Source: Acidobacteriota bacterium (GTDB lineage: Bacteria > Acidobacteriota > Terriglobia > Acidiferrales > UBA7541). From it: a DNA stretch of 45,875 nucleotides. Within the stretch, counting starts at the first letter, position 1, and each line of letters begins with the position of its first letter. Below are positions 15,369 to 23,255 of this stretch, piece by piece. The stretch is taken from the NCBI GenBank assembly GCA_003224235.1, contig QHYU01000154.1, positions 1 to 45,875 of the forward strand. Direction: 5' to 3'. Both the position numbers and the translations under genes were made by a program. The notes under the pieces were generated by a model that saw only the letters and a list, made by a program, of their open reading frames with translations, made no database searches and was not told where the DNA came from.

Positions 15369-16061
15369 TCAGGCAACATCTTCATCCGCCCCAGTGAGAG
15401 CGTACAGAACCAACTCCACCCGATTGGAGACTCCCAGCTTGTCAAAAACCCGAAACAGGTAGTTTCTAACTGTGTGTTCGCTCACGTTAAGTTTCAGGGA
15501 GATCTCTCGGTTCTTCATGCCTTCGGCCACCAGGCGAACAACTGCTTCCTCGCGCGGAGTCAGCACACTCATGCTATGGATCTTCGAGAGTTGAAGCGGT
15601 CTGGAGTACACAATGGCCTCGAGTAGAAACTCGAGCTCATGGTTACTGGCCCAGATTTGCCCGTTATGCACAGTGCGAATGCACTTGGGGAGTGCTTTGA
15701 AGGAATTAGCCCGGCAGAAGACGCCTCGGGCCCCATATCGGAAAGCGTTGATCACCAGGTCGCGGTCTGAGGAGTTTACCAGCACGATGGCCGCCGTCTT
15801 TGAGCGAGAAGTGCGGAGTCGATGCAGAAGCTCGAAGCCGGCCAACGGCGCATCCTGCAAGTCGGCGCTGATAACGGCAATGTCGGGGAAGTGTTGCTCT
15901 ACTGCTTGTACAGCTTCGGAGAGATTTTGCGTAGTGGCTATAACGTCGAAGTGGTTCCGACAGCGCTTCAGCGCGGTCGCAACCAACTGACCACCCATTC
16001 GAGTGGCTTCGGCAATCAGAACCCGGATATGCGCCCGCTTTGTTGAACCGTCTCTGCCCAC
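15369..16061 (-). CDS. NarL/LuxR-type response regulator with degenerate receiver
   Basis: The 230-residue product has an N-terminal receiver-like domain (residues 10-125) and a C-terminal LuxR helix-turn-helix: LTPREEAVVRLVAEGMKNREI, NVSEHTVRNYLFRVFDKLGV. In the receiver the phospho-acceptor position after PDIAVI is S65 rather than Asp (the next Asp is D67), and the conserved Lys near GARGVFC is R117. Thus it is likely a pseudo-receiver, regulated by something other than normal phosphotransfer. The GTG start at 16061 has a purine-rich ribosome site. It is divergent from the polysaccharide locus and is the obvious candidate for its regulator. No histidine kinase is adjacent. Confidence 0.87.
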   Translation of the reverse strand: MGRDGSTKRAHIRVLIAEATRMGGQLVATALKRCRNHFDVIATTQNLSEAVQAVEQHFPDIAVISADLQDAPLAGFELLHRLRTSRSKTAAIVLVNSSDRDLVINAFRYGARGVFCRANSFKALPKCIRTVHNGQIWASNHELEFLLEAIVYSRPLQLSKIHSMSVLTPREEAVVRLVAEGMKNREISLKLNVSEHTVRNYLFRVFDKLGVSNRVELVLYALTGADEDVA

Positions 16062-16458
16062 GCCCCCCTCGGCAGAAATGTTGTCACCGGAGAATTATAA
16101 GCGCATCGCAGATTATTTCAAGGCGGAAAGTGAGACTTCAGGCTTCGTGCTCGACCCCGCGTGTTGCGGCGAGGCAACGTTCGCGTTCTGCGTAACCTCG
16201 ATGCGCGGCAACAACGGAGCCGCTCAGAACGTTGCGATGTACCGCCCGTGCCGTCCTCAGGCGAGCGCTAGGCGACGCAGGTTTAGGTGCTTTCCGACAT
16301 TTCCGACTGTGAGCCGGCCTCAACAGGTCCGCAAAGACTTCCGCATGAAGAACCCTGCTGCCCCATTTCCTCTATCGTCGAACTGCTCCTCTATCCCCCT
16401 TCTGACAGGCTGCCTGCCGGGGAAGCTCGTCCTTCAAGGGTCTGACGCGGCTAGTTAG
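16062..16458. other. 397-bp region between the regulator and the EPS run
   Basis: No convincing gene, promoter or terminator was recognised. A frame of 151 codons crosses it on the plus strand but has low-complexity, Arg- and Cys-rich composition and no family features. It is the most likely place for the main promoter and operator of the EPS genes. Confidence 0.4.
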
Positions 16459-17016
16459 TTGAGGATTGAAGACCCTTATCCTTGGAGGCTTTCGTACCAT
16501 GCCTCGCGTCAAGTAGTCACAGAAAGCGCCCTCGTTGATGACACCTCAACCTATGTGAATTTCAGCTTCTTGCGGAGCCTCGCAAGGCCCTTTACTGTGC
16601 CGTGGGAAATTGTGAGACAAATCTTGGAGTTGGGCAAAGAGATTGAATCATGGCCCGGGGGCCCATCGACAGTTGCGGATGGCGACAAGGTGGACTTCAG
16701 AAAGGGTGTTCGCTACGCGTCACAGGCGCCTATTTCCTTCTCGTGGAAGGACGAACGCGGGGTCAGCTACTGCGGAGAAGGTCACACTATCAACATCAGT
16801 GTGAGAGGTGCATTTGTTCTTGCTGTTGCTTGTCCTCCAGTGGGGGCGGACGTCGATCTGATCATCCTCCTCCCGGCAAGGTCCGAGATGCCGTGGACCT
16901 TCCGCATTCGCGCCAAGGCTCGAGTGCTCCGGGTGGAGCAGGCAGACCCCAGCGCAGACCCCAGCGAAGAACGAAGACGTTTTGCAGTTAGCTTCCGTAG
17001 ATCCAAATGGGAATAG
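16459..17016 (+). CDS. PilZ domain protein
   Basis: The frame (185 codons from a TTG at 16459) contains a PilZ-like domain from about residue 75: FRKGVRYASQAPISFSW, then GHTINISVRGAFV, which matches the D/N-x-S-x-x-G second PilZ motif, and strands DLIILLPARS, WTFRIRAKARVLRVE and RRRFAVSFRR. The usual RxxxR first motif is reduced to R-K-G-V-R. PilZ proteins bind cyclic di-GMP and often adjust polysaccharide synthesis. The start is uncertain: no good ribosome site precedes the TTG, and in-frame GTG codons lie downstream. It begins the EPS run and may tie it to c-di-GMP. Confidence 0.6.
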   Translation: MRIEDPYPWRLSYHASRQVVTESALVDDTSTYVNFSFLRSLARPFTVPWEIVRQILELGKEIESWPGGPSTVADGDKVDFRKGVRYASQAPISFSWKDERGVSYCGEGHTINISVRGAFVLAVACPPVGADVDLIILLPARSEMPWTFRIRAKARVLRVEQADPSADPSEERRRFAVSFRRSKWE

Positions 17017-17103
17017 AGATAAATGAAAACCAGTGTGAGCCCTCCTTTTGAAGCTGATGGAGCGGAGAGTGTACAGAACGCGTGGAGGCTCAGGAGGGTC
17101 GCG

Positions 17104-17844
17104 ATGATCATTGATAGGGGACGCATTCGGGCAATTGCGGTCCTTCTGGCCACTCCAGTGCTGGCCTTCGGAGGCCAGGGAAAACCTCAGATAGTGGAGC
17201 CCGCAGGAGTCCCGCAGGTCGCGAAGGCGCGGGCCGACCGGAGTGGCAGTCCAGAAATAGAGCGCCCAGTCCTTCAAAGGCGGGGCTGGCGTTACCAGTT
17301 GCGCCCCGGCGACATCCTCGAAGTGAGTTTTCCCTTCACTCCAGAATTCAATCAGACCGTCACCGTTCAGCCCGATGGCTACATTACTCTGCGGGGCCTG
17401 AGTGATTTCCACGTCGCAGGCCAAACAAAACCCGAGCTGACCCGCGCGCTTCAGACGGCCTTCGCGAAAATCCTACATGAGCCGGTCATCACGGTGGATC
17501 TAAAGGATTTCGAAAAGCCCTACTTTATTGCAGGAGGCGAAGTGGCACGCCCCGGCAAATACGAATTGCGCGGTGATACTACGGTGACGCAAGCCGTGGC
17601 CATAGCCGGCGGCTTTAAGGACACAGCGAAACACTCCCAGGTCTTGCTGTTCCGCCGTGTCTCGGATGATTGGGCAGCAGCCAAGATCCTTAACGTGAAG
17701 AAGATGCTTCGCGGCGGGAACCTGCAGGAGGATTCGCACCTGCAGCCGGGAGATATGTTGTTCGTGCCCAAAAACGCCATTTCGAAAATCAAGCCGTTCA
17801 TCCCCATTCCGGGGATAGGCGCTTACTTTAACCCCGCTCCGTAA
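17104..17844 (+). CDS. Polysaccharide export protein (Wza-like, Poly_export/SLBB)
   Basis: The start at 17104 has an ideal AGGAGGG ribosome site, whereas an in-frame ATG at 17023 does not. The 246-residue product starts with a signal peptide (IRAIAVLLATPVLAFGG). The Poly_export domain follows: YQLRPGDILEVSFPF, VTVQPDGYITLRG and GQTKPELTRAL. An SLBB-type domain then begins at PYFIAGGEVARPGKYEL and runs through VTQAVAIAGGF to LQPGDMLFVPK. It is shorter than E. coli Wza (about 380) and has only one SLBB repeat. It would form or gate the outer-membrane export channel for the polysaccharide. Wzz follows 34 bp later. Confidence 0.92.
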   Translation: MIIDRGRIRAIAVLLATPVLAFGGQGKPQIVEPAGVPQVAKARADRSGSPEIERPVLQRRGWRYQLRPGDILEVSFPFTPEFNQTVTVQPDGYITLRGLSDFHVAGQTKPELTRALQTAFAKILHEPVITVDLKDFEKPYFIAGGEVARPGKYELRGDTTVTQAVAIAGGFKDTAKHSQVLLFRRVSDDWAAAKILNVKKMLRGGNLQEDSHLQPGDMLFVPKNAISKIKPFIPIPGIGAYFNPAP

Positions 17845-17878
17845 GTTCTCGAGCGCGGCCGACAGAAGGAGATGCGAG

Positions 17879-19381
17879 ATGGGCGATTTTGCTTCCTGGA
17901 CTCAGTCGCGTGATCCAGAGCGCGCCACCACCCTGCGCGACGTTCTGGCTCCGGTGTTTCGCCATCGCCGGCTGGTGAGCCTGACGTTTCTTGGCCTTTT
18001 CCTGGGGGTTGTCCTGGCGGGACTTCTGCTGCCTAAGAAGTATGAAGCGCACATGAAAATCCTGGTCCGCCGGGAACGCATGGACCCGGTGGTGACTTCA
18101 GAATCCACCGCTCAGCGGCAGGTATCACTCGCGGTGACCGAAGAAGAGCTGCAATCCGAGGTGGCCCTTCTCAAGAGCCGGGACCTGCTCGAAAAGGTAG
18201 TGGTGGCGTGTGGGCTCCATGAACGGCGCAACGGCTCTCTCTGGGAGTCGCTGTTTCGGGGCGAGGTTTCTGGAACTAGCACGCGAATTCCATTCGCCGT
18301 GCGAAGGTTAGAGGCGAAGCTAGAAGTTGAGCTCTTGAAGAAGACGAATCTGATTGAAGTCACATATGGGTCTCCTGATCCGCAGCTCGCCGCCCGAGTG
18401 CTCGCCACCTTGGCGAATCTTTATCTGGAAAAGCACGTGGCTGTCCATCGCCCACCTGGCGCATTCGACTTCTTCCAGCAGGAAACCGAGAAATACCGGC
18501 AGGGACTGGCCGCCGCTGAGGAGCGCCTGGCCCAATTCAGCCGCGAGAACGAAGTGGTTTCCGCGCAGCTCGAAAAGGAAATCGCCCTTCAAAGGCTCAA
18601 TGAGTTCGAGGCCACGCTCAATCAGACGCAGGCGGCCATCGTCGAGAGCGAAAAACGTATCCATGCACTGGGAGGGCAACTCGCCAAGACCTCTCCGCGG
18701 CTGACCACCCTGGTTCGCACCTCAGATAATCCACTTCTGTTGCAACAGCTCAAGTCCACCCTGTTGACGCTGGAACTGAGGCGCACCGAGTTGCTCAGCA
18801 AGTTCGAGCCGGATTATCGCCCCGTTCAGGAAATAGAGAAGGAAATCGCGCAGACGCAGGCAGCCATCGCCGCGGAGGAAAAGGCCCCCTTGCGCGAAGA
18901 AGCCACTGACCAGAATTCAATCTACCAATGGCTGAACCAGGAACTCGCCAAGGCCAAGGCGGAGCGCGTCTCCTTGCAAGGCCGGGCTGCTGAGACCGCA
19001 CAGGTCGTGCGTACCTATCGCGAGAAGGCCATGACGCTTGGGCAAAAGGCGGTGGGGCAGCAGGAGCTGATGCGTGACGCCAAAGCAGCGGAAGGGAATT
19101 ACCTGCTCTATCTCAATAAGCGGGAAGAGGCGCGCATATCGGATGAGCTCGACCGCAAGCGCATCGTCAACGTGGCCATCGCCGAGACCGCAACCGTTCC
19201 GGCCCTCCCCGCCACATCCCCTTGGCTGTTTGTGCTTCTGGGAGGCCCGGTCGCGGCCCTGTTGAGTGTGGGAGCGGCCTTCCTAGCGGATTTCCTCGAC
19301 CCGACTCTGCGCACCGCAGATGAGGTCGAGCAATTGCTGAATGTTTCCGTGCTGGCAGCGATGCCGAAAGGCGGCAGGTAG
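17879..19381 (+). CDS. Wzz-like polysaccharide co-polymerase (chain-length determinant)
   Basis: The 500-residue product has the expected plan: a first transmembrane helix (LVSLTFLGLFLGVVLAGLLL, residues about 32-51), a large periplasmic region of coiled-coil character (QQETEKYRQGLAAAEERLAQ, residues about 200-390) and a second helix (PWLFVLLGGPVAALLSVGAAF) near the C-terminus followed by FLDPTLRTADEVE. It lacks a fused kinase domain; a kinase-like protein is encoded two genes downstream. A good ribosome site (GAAGGAG) precedes the ATG. It would govern polymer length and couple polymerase to export. Confidence 0.92.
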   Translation: MGDFASWTQSRDPERATTLRDVLAPVFRHRRLVSLTFLGLFLGVVLAGLLLPKKYEAHMKILVRRERMDPVVTSESTAQRQVSLAVTEEELQSEVALLKSRDLLEKVVVACGLHERRNGSLWESLFRGEVSGTSTRIPFAVRRLEAKLEVELLKKTNLIEVTYGSPDPQLAARVLATLANLYLEKHVAVHRPPGAFDFFQQETEKYRQGLAAAEERLAQFSRENEVVSAQLEKEIALQRLNEFEATLNQTQAAIVESEKRIHALGGQLAKTSPRLTTLVRTSDNPLLLQQLKSTLLTLELRRTELLSKFEPDYRPVQEIEKEIAQTQAAIAAEEKAPLREEATDQNSIYQWLNQELAKAKAERVSLQGRAAETAQVVRTYREKAMTLGQKAVGQQELMRDAKAAEGNYLLYLNKREEARISDELDRKRIVNVAIAETATVPALPATSPWLFVLLGGPVAALLSVGAAFLADFLDPTLRTADEVEQLLNVSVLAAMPKGGR

Positions 19382-19386
19382 GACCC

Positions 19387-21804
19387 ATGTTCCTTGATTT
19401 TTACGGACTTCGTGAGCAGCCCTTCGGAGTCACCCCGGACCCGCGCTATCTCTATCTGAGCGTGGGGCATCGCGAAGCGCTGGCCTCGCTGATCTATGGG
19501 GTGGAAAGTGGCCGCGGGTTCATGGCGCTGGTCGCAAAACCCGGGATGGGAAAGACTACCCTGCTGTTCCAGCTCCTGGAGCGACTGCGCAGCTCCGCGC
19601 AAACCGTATTCTTGTTCCAAACGCAATGCGAGTCGCGGGAATTCTTGCGTTACATTCTGGCGGACCTTGGATTCGACACTCGCGAACAAGATCTGGTGAC
19701 TCTTCACAGGCAGTTCAACGAAGTGCTGATTCGCGAGAAGCGCGCAGGAAAGCGCTTCGTGCTGGCCATTGATGAGGCCCAGAATCTGAATGAATCTGTG
19801 CTGGAAACCATCCGCCTGTTGTCGGATTTCGAGACCCCGCGCGACAAGCTGATGCAGATCATTGTCGCTGGCCAGCCGCAACTCGCCCAAAAGCTGGCGC
19901 TTCCCTCGCTTGCCCAACTGCGTCAACGGGTCTCCATGCTGGTCCGCTTGAATCCTTTCACCCCCCAAGAGACAGTTTCCTGTGTCGAGCACCGGCTTCG
20001 CGTGGCTGGCTACACCGGCGGCCCGCTGTTCACTCCAGAGGCCCAGGCCATTATTGCCGCGCGAAGTGAGGGGATCCCGCGAAACATCGTCAACTTATGC
20101 TTCCATGCCCTTTCGCTCGGATGTGCCCTGGAGCGGAAGATCATCGACACTGAAATCGTGCAAGAAGTGCTGGCCGACCTGGATGTCGGCACTTTGGTTT
20201 CCGCACCGCCGGACGCTCTCGAACCTGTGGGCGCGCCAGAGCAAAGCTTTGAGACGGTGCTGACTACTCCCATTGCCTTCGACGCAGTGGGACCAGAAGC
20301 TGTCGCTGGGTCCGGGATGGAGGTCCCTGCGAGTGCCGCCCTGGAGGAGGCTCTTCCTGCGGTGGAGCCGGTGCTTGCTCCTGATGCCTTGGTTTCCGCA
20401 GTGGAGCCAGAAGCGGTGGCTGGGTTCGCGATGGAGGTCCCTGGAAGCGTGTCGCTCTGGAGGAGGCTCTTCCTGCGGTGGAGCCGGCGCCCTGCTGGTT
20501 GTGCCTTGGTTTCCGCAGTGGAGCCAGAAGCGGTGGCTGGGTCCGCGATGGAGGTCCCTGCGAGTGCCGCCCTGGAGGAGGCTGTCCCTACGGTGGCGTC
20601 GGCACCTGCTGCTGAAGCCTCGGTTTCCGCAGTGGAGCCGGAAGCTGTTGCGGGGTCCGGGATGGAGGTCCCTGCGAGTGCCGCCCTTGAGAACGCTGTC
20701 CCTGCGGTGGAGCCGGCGCCTGCTGCTGACGCCTTGGTTTCCACAGTGGAGCCGGAAGCTGTCGCCGGGTCCGGGATGGAGGTCCCTGCGAGTGCCGCCC
20801 TTGAGGAGGCTGTCTCTGCGGTGGAGCCGGCGCTTGCTGCTGAAGCCTTGGTTTCCGCAGTGGAGCCGGAAGCGCTGGCCGTGGCCGAGATCGAGACTCT
20901 TCCGATCGCGACAGTCGAGCCAGTTCCACTCCCGATGGCTTCAGCCGCAGCCGAACTCGAGGCGGTGTCAGCGACAATGGCTCATTTGCCGGGCGCTTTG
21001 CGAGGTCAAGAAGGGCGTGGTGCTGGTTTGGCGGTTTGGGCTCGCCTTCTGCCCGACGCGCTCTCTGGTACTTTTCAACGCTGGCCCCTGTGGATTTCTG
21101 CTGTAGGGGTGTTGCTAGCGTGGGGAGCTGGCTTTTGGTTCTTCTCTGGAGGCGTAGCTAGAAAGACTTCTCTCCCGACCTCTCCCGATAGTCGGAGCAC
21201 GGTGAAGGCGGTGGTCAGCGAACCGCCGCTGGCCGGGACTGGCGAATTGAGCTCCAAGGAGCCGCCGACAGTTGCTGCAAAGGTGGGGGTCAGCGAACCG
21301 CCACTGGTCGAGGCAGGCGAATTGAGCTCCAAGGAGCCGCCGACAGTTGCTGCGAAGGTGGGGGTCAGCGAACCGCCACTGGTCGAGGCAGGCGAATTGA
21401 GCTCCAAGGAGCCGTCGACAGTTGCTGCGAAGGTGGGGGTCAGCGAACCGCCGCTGGCCGAGACTGGCGAATTGAGCTCCAAGGAGCCGCCGACAGTTGT
21501 TGTGAAGGTGGGGGTCAGCGAACCGCCGCTGGCCGAGACTAGCCAATTGAGTTCCGAGGAGCAGCTGACGGTTATCGTCGAGACGGGCCAGACGCTCAGG
21601 CAGATATGTTTGCGCTATCTGGGGCGGTTTGACTCGAAGAGTTTGAATAGTGTCCATGCCTTGAACCCGTGGCTTGTGGATCCCGACGATATCAAAGTGG
21701 GGCAGCTCGTTCGGCTACCGCGGCTCTCGGCTCTTTCGAAACGTGAGAATGTCGCAGCGAAGCAGGGCGCGGAATTCAAAGCTACGCCTAAGGCAAAGCC
21801 GTGA
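19387..21804 (+). CDS. ExeA-type AAA ATPase with Ala/Glu/Pro repeat arrays, one TM helix and a LysM-like end
   Basis: The 805-residue protein starts with MFLDFYGLREQPFGVTPDPR, typical of ExeA/XrtA-associated ATPases. Walker A is KPGMGKTT (K56) and Walker B FVLAIDEAQ (D129, E130). Residues about 303-493 consist of five 38-residue repeats, then comes a transmembrane helix near residues 566-588 (WISAVGVLLAWGAGFWFF), then five 25-residue repeats (VSEPPL...ELSSKEPP type), and finally a LysM-like domain near residues 726-778 (VETGQTLRQICLRYLG ... GQLVRLP). The layout places the ATPase in the cytoplasm and the LysM region in the periplasm, where it could contact peptidoglycan. ExeA-like proteins help assemble envelope channels. 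It lies 5 bp after Wzz; its stop overlaps the next start (GTGA). Confidence 0.88.
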   Translation: MFLDFYGLREQPFGVTPDPRYLYLSVGHREALASLIYGVESGRGFMALVAKPGMGKTTLLFQLLERLRSSAQTVFLFQTQCESREFLRYILADLGFDTREQDLVTLHRQFNEVLIREKRAGKRFVLAIDEAQNLNESVLETIRLLSDFETPRDKLMQIIVAGQPQLAQKLALPSLAQLRQRVSMLVRLNPFTPQETVSCVEHRLRVAGYTGGPLFTPEAQAIIAARSEGIPRNIVNLCFHALSLGCALERKIIDTEIVQEVLADLDVGTLVSAPPDALEPVGAPEQSFETVLTTPIAFDAVGPEAVAGSGMEVPASAALEEALPAVEPVLAPDALVSAVEPEAVAGFAMEVPGSVSLWRRLFLRWSRRPAGCALVSAVEPEAVAGSAMEVPASAALEEAVPTVASAPAAEASVSAVEPEAVAGSGMEVPASAALENAVPAVEPAPAADALVSTVEPEAVAGSGMEVPASAALEEAVSAVEPALAAEALVSAVEPEALAVAEIETLPIATVEPVPLPMASAAAELEAVSATMAHLPGALRGQEGRGAGLAVWARLLPDALSGTFQRWPLWISAVGVLLAWGAGFWFFSGGVARKTSLPTSPDSRSTVKAVVSEPPLAGTGELSSKEPPTVAAKVGVSEPPLVEAGELSSKEPPTVAAKVGVSEPPLVEAGELSSKEPSTVAAKVGVSEPPLAETGELSSKEPPTVVVKVGVSEPPLAETSQLSSEEQLTVIVETGQTLRQICLRYLGRFDSKSLNSVHALNPWLVDPDDIKVGQLVRLPRLSALSKRENVAAKQGAEFKATPKAKP
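20293..20865 (+). repeat. Five tandem 114-bp coding repeats, unit 2 out of phase
   Basis: Units begin at 20293, 20407, 20524, 20638 and 20752; four are 114 bp (38 codons) and the second is 117 bp. Each encodes PEAVAGSGMEVPASAALEEA and a following PAVEP...ALVSAVE part. Unit 2 carries a net +2 insertion after GTCCCT and a net +1 before GCCTTGG, so its middle is translated in another frame (SLWRRLFLRWSRRPAG) before the normal frame returns. Confidence 0.9.
21214..21588 (+). repeat. Five tandem 75-bp coding repeats
   Basis: Units begin at 21214, 21289, 21364, 21439 and 21514, exactly 75 bp apart. Each encodes a 25-residue block of the type VSEPPLVEAGELSSKEPPTV followed by AAKVG. Central units are nearly identical at DNA level, the last has diverged. 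They form the linker between the membrane helix and the LysM-like end of the ATPase. Confidence 0.92.
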
Positions 21805-22544
21805 GCAAGAATTTCGAGCTACTGATCAGAATGGTCAAGGAACTAGGCGTTTTCCAGCCGCTCGGTGCTCCGCCGTCGCCGGCCCTCGGCAAGCGCCCCG
21901 AGCCGGAGGTGGACGCCAGAACACGCGAAGAACTCACGAAGCTTGTCCAGCGTGTGTTTCTGTCGCCCCGCTTGGCGGAGGTACCGCGGGCGGTTCTGTT
22001 CTCCGCAGTGGATCAGGGGGATGGATCGAGTCGCATCTGCGCTCGCGTCGGTGAAGCCCTGGCGGGCCAGACGCCGGGATCGGTATGCATCGTAGACGCT
22101 AACTTGCGTTCACCTACGTTGCACGAACAGTTCGCGCTGGAAAACGGAATCGGGCTGAAGGAGGCGGTGATGCAGTTCGGCCCGGTCCGGAGATTCGCAC
22201 AGCGATACTGCGGTACGAATCTGTGGCTGGTCACGTGCGGATCGCAGAGTCCAGACCCCCACACGATACTGGCCTCGGATCGTTTGGGGTCGCGTATTCG
22301 GGAGCTTTGCGCTGAATTTGACCATGTGCTAATCGACTCTCCACCGCTGAGTCTCTACGCCGATGCATTCGTGCTTGGCCAGCTGACCGATGGGATCATT
22401 CTGGTGGTGGAGGCGAATTCCACTCGGCGTGAAGTGGCGCAGAAGGCGAAAGAGAACCTGGAAGCCGCAAGCCTGCGGATCCTGGGGTCGGTCTTGAATA
22501 ACAGAACTTTTCCCATTCCGGAGACCATCTACTGGAAGCTGTAA
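21801..22544 (+). CDS. CpsD/CapB-like (BY-kinase family) protein with degenerate P-loop
   Basis: The 247-residue product has the fold signatures of the bacterial tyrosine-kinase/ParA-like family: VLFSAVDQGDGSSRICARVGE where Walker A is expected, VCIVDANLRSPTLHEQF (the Walker A' region, D99) and DHVLIDSPPLS (Walker B). The invariant lysine of GxGK(S/T) is missing: the sequence is GDGSSR, with S76 at the lysine site. The usual C-terminal tyrosine cluster is also missing (only one Tyr near the end). It may be an inactive or altered partner of the Wzz protein rather than a kinase. It starts with a GTG overlapping the ATPase stop. Confidence 0.82.
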   Translation: MSKNFELLIRMVKELGVFQPLGAPPSPALGKRPEPEVDARTREELTKLVQRVFLSPRLAEVPRAVLFSAVDQGDGSSRICARVGEALAGQTPGSVCIVDANLRSPTLHEQFALENGIGLKEAVMQFGPVRRFAQRYCGTNLWLVTCGSQSPDPHTILASDRLGSRIRELCAEFDHVLIDSPPLSLYADAFVLGQLTDGIILVVEANSTRREVAQKAKENLEAASLRILGSVLNNRTFPIPETIYWKL

Positions 22545-22640
22545 GGTTCGTAAAAACAACAGCAGGTATTCCGTTGCGGCTGGCGGCAAACAAGTAGACA
22601 GGAAGGGGAATCTCCAAAATGGGACTCAGAGGGCGGAGCT

Positions 22641-23201
22641 ATGTGTAGCGGACAACTAACGCGCGCTTACACGGAAAAGATCCCATTCCCAGTGCCCGAT
22701 GTTGACCCATCCCATTGGTATGCGATTCAGACGCGGGCCCGTCACGAAAAGAAGGTAGCCTCGCAGCTCCAGGAAAAACGGATCACCACATTTCTTCCGC
22801 TCATTGCGAGAGTCCATCGATGGAGCGACCGACGTAAGATGGTGCACATTCCTCTGTTCCCCGGTTATACGTTTGTGCAGATGGCTCCCTCAGAAGAAGC
22901 AAAGCTCGCGGTGCTGAGGACTCCGGGCGTGCTGAGCTTTGTGGGGATCAACGGTCGAGAAATTCCCATCCCCGACAAGCAGATCGAAGATGTTAGGAAA
23001 TTGGTGAACTCTGACGCTGGCTGCGCGCCCTACCCCTATCTGCGGGTAGGTCAGCGAGTGCGCGTACGCGGAGGGTCGCTCGACGGGTTAGAGGGATTTC
23101 TCGTCGCCGTTGGCGCCAATCGAAGCGTAATCGTTTCCATCGATCTGTTCAGGCGCTCTGTAGCTGTGCGGATCGATGGGAGCGACGTCGCGCTGATCTG
23201 A
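22641..23201 (+). CDS. NusG-like transcription antiterminator (RfaH/UpxY/LoaP type)
   Basis: The 186-residue product has a NusG N-terminal domain: HWYAIQTRARHEKKVASQLQ, then FLPLIARVHRWSDR and IPLFPGYTFVQM, the segment that contacts RNA polymerase. A KOW-type C-terminal domain follows (LRVGQRVRVRGGSLDGLEGF). A ribosome site GGCGGAG precedes the ATG. Specialised NusG paralogues inside long polysaccharide operons let RNA polymerase pass internal terminators and reach distal genes; with more than 20 kb of codirectional genes this one fits that role. Its recruiting site, if any, should lie in the leader near 16.0-17.1 kb, but I could not identify it. Confidence 0.9.
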   Translation: MCSGQLTRAYTEKIPFPVPDVDPSHWYAIQTRARHEKKVASQLQEKRITTFLPLIARVHRWSDRRKMVHIPLFPGYTFVQMAPSEEAKLAVLRTPGVLSFVGINGREIPIPDKQIEDVRKLVNSDAGCAPYPYLRVGQRVRVRGGSLDGLEGFLVAVGANRSVIVSIDLFRRSVAVRIDGSDVALI

Positions 23202-23255
23202 ATGGGCTCGCTCCGGTACTTCCATCCGAAAACAATGAGGTAGGGTTATCCCGCG

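Noticed and set aside
15281-15397. 39-codon plus-strand frame after the DoxX gene
   Set aside because: The peptide looks plausible, but there is no ribosome site and it runs into the 3' end of the convergent regulator gene; too weak to annotate.
16003-16458. 151-codon plus-strand frame between the regulator and the PilZ gene
   Set aside because: It starts inside the opposite-strand regulator, has no recognisable features and an odd Arg/Cys/Pro-rich composition.
16499-16516. Five-codon frame (MPRVK) after a strong GGAGG site inside the PilZ frame
   Set aside because: It might be a leader peptide or the remains of a start site, but five codons without conservation data cannot be supported.
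20010-20977. Minus-strand frames across the ATPase repeats
   Set aside because: They are repeat-driven shadows, rich in Ala/Ser/Thr or Arg/Pro, and the plus-strand frame has an ATPase, a TM helix and a LysM-like end.
20293-21588. Possible CRISPR-like arrays (regular repeats)
   Set aside because: The repeats are directly tandem without spacers and lie in a coding frame; no cas genes are present.
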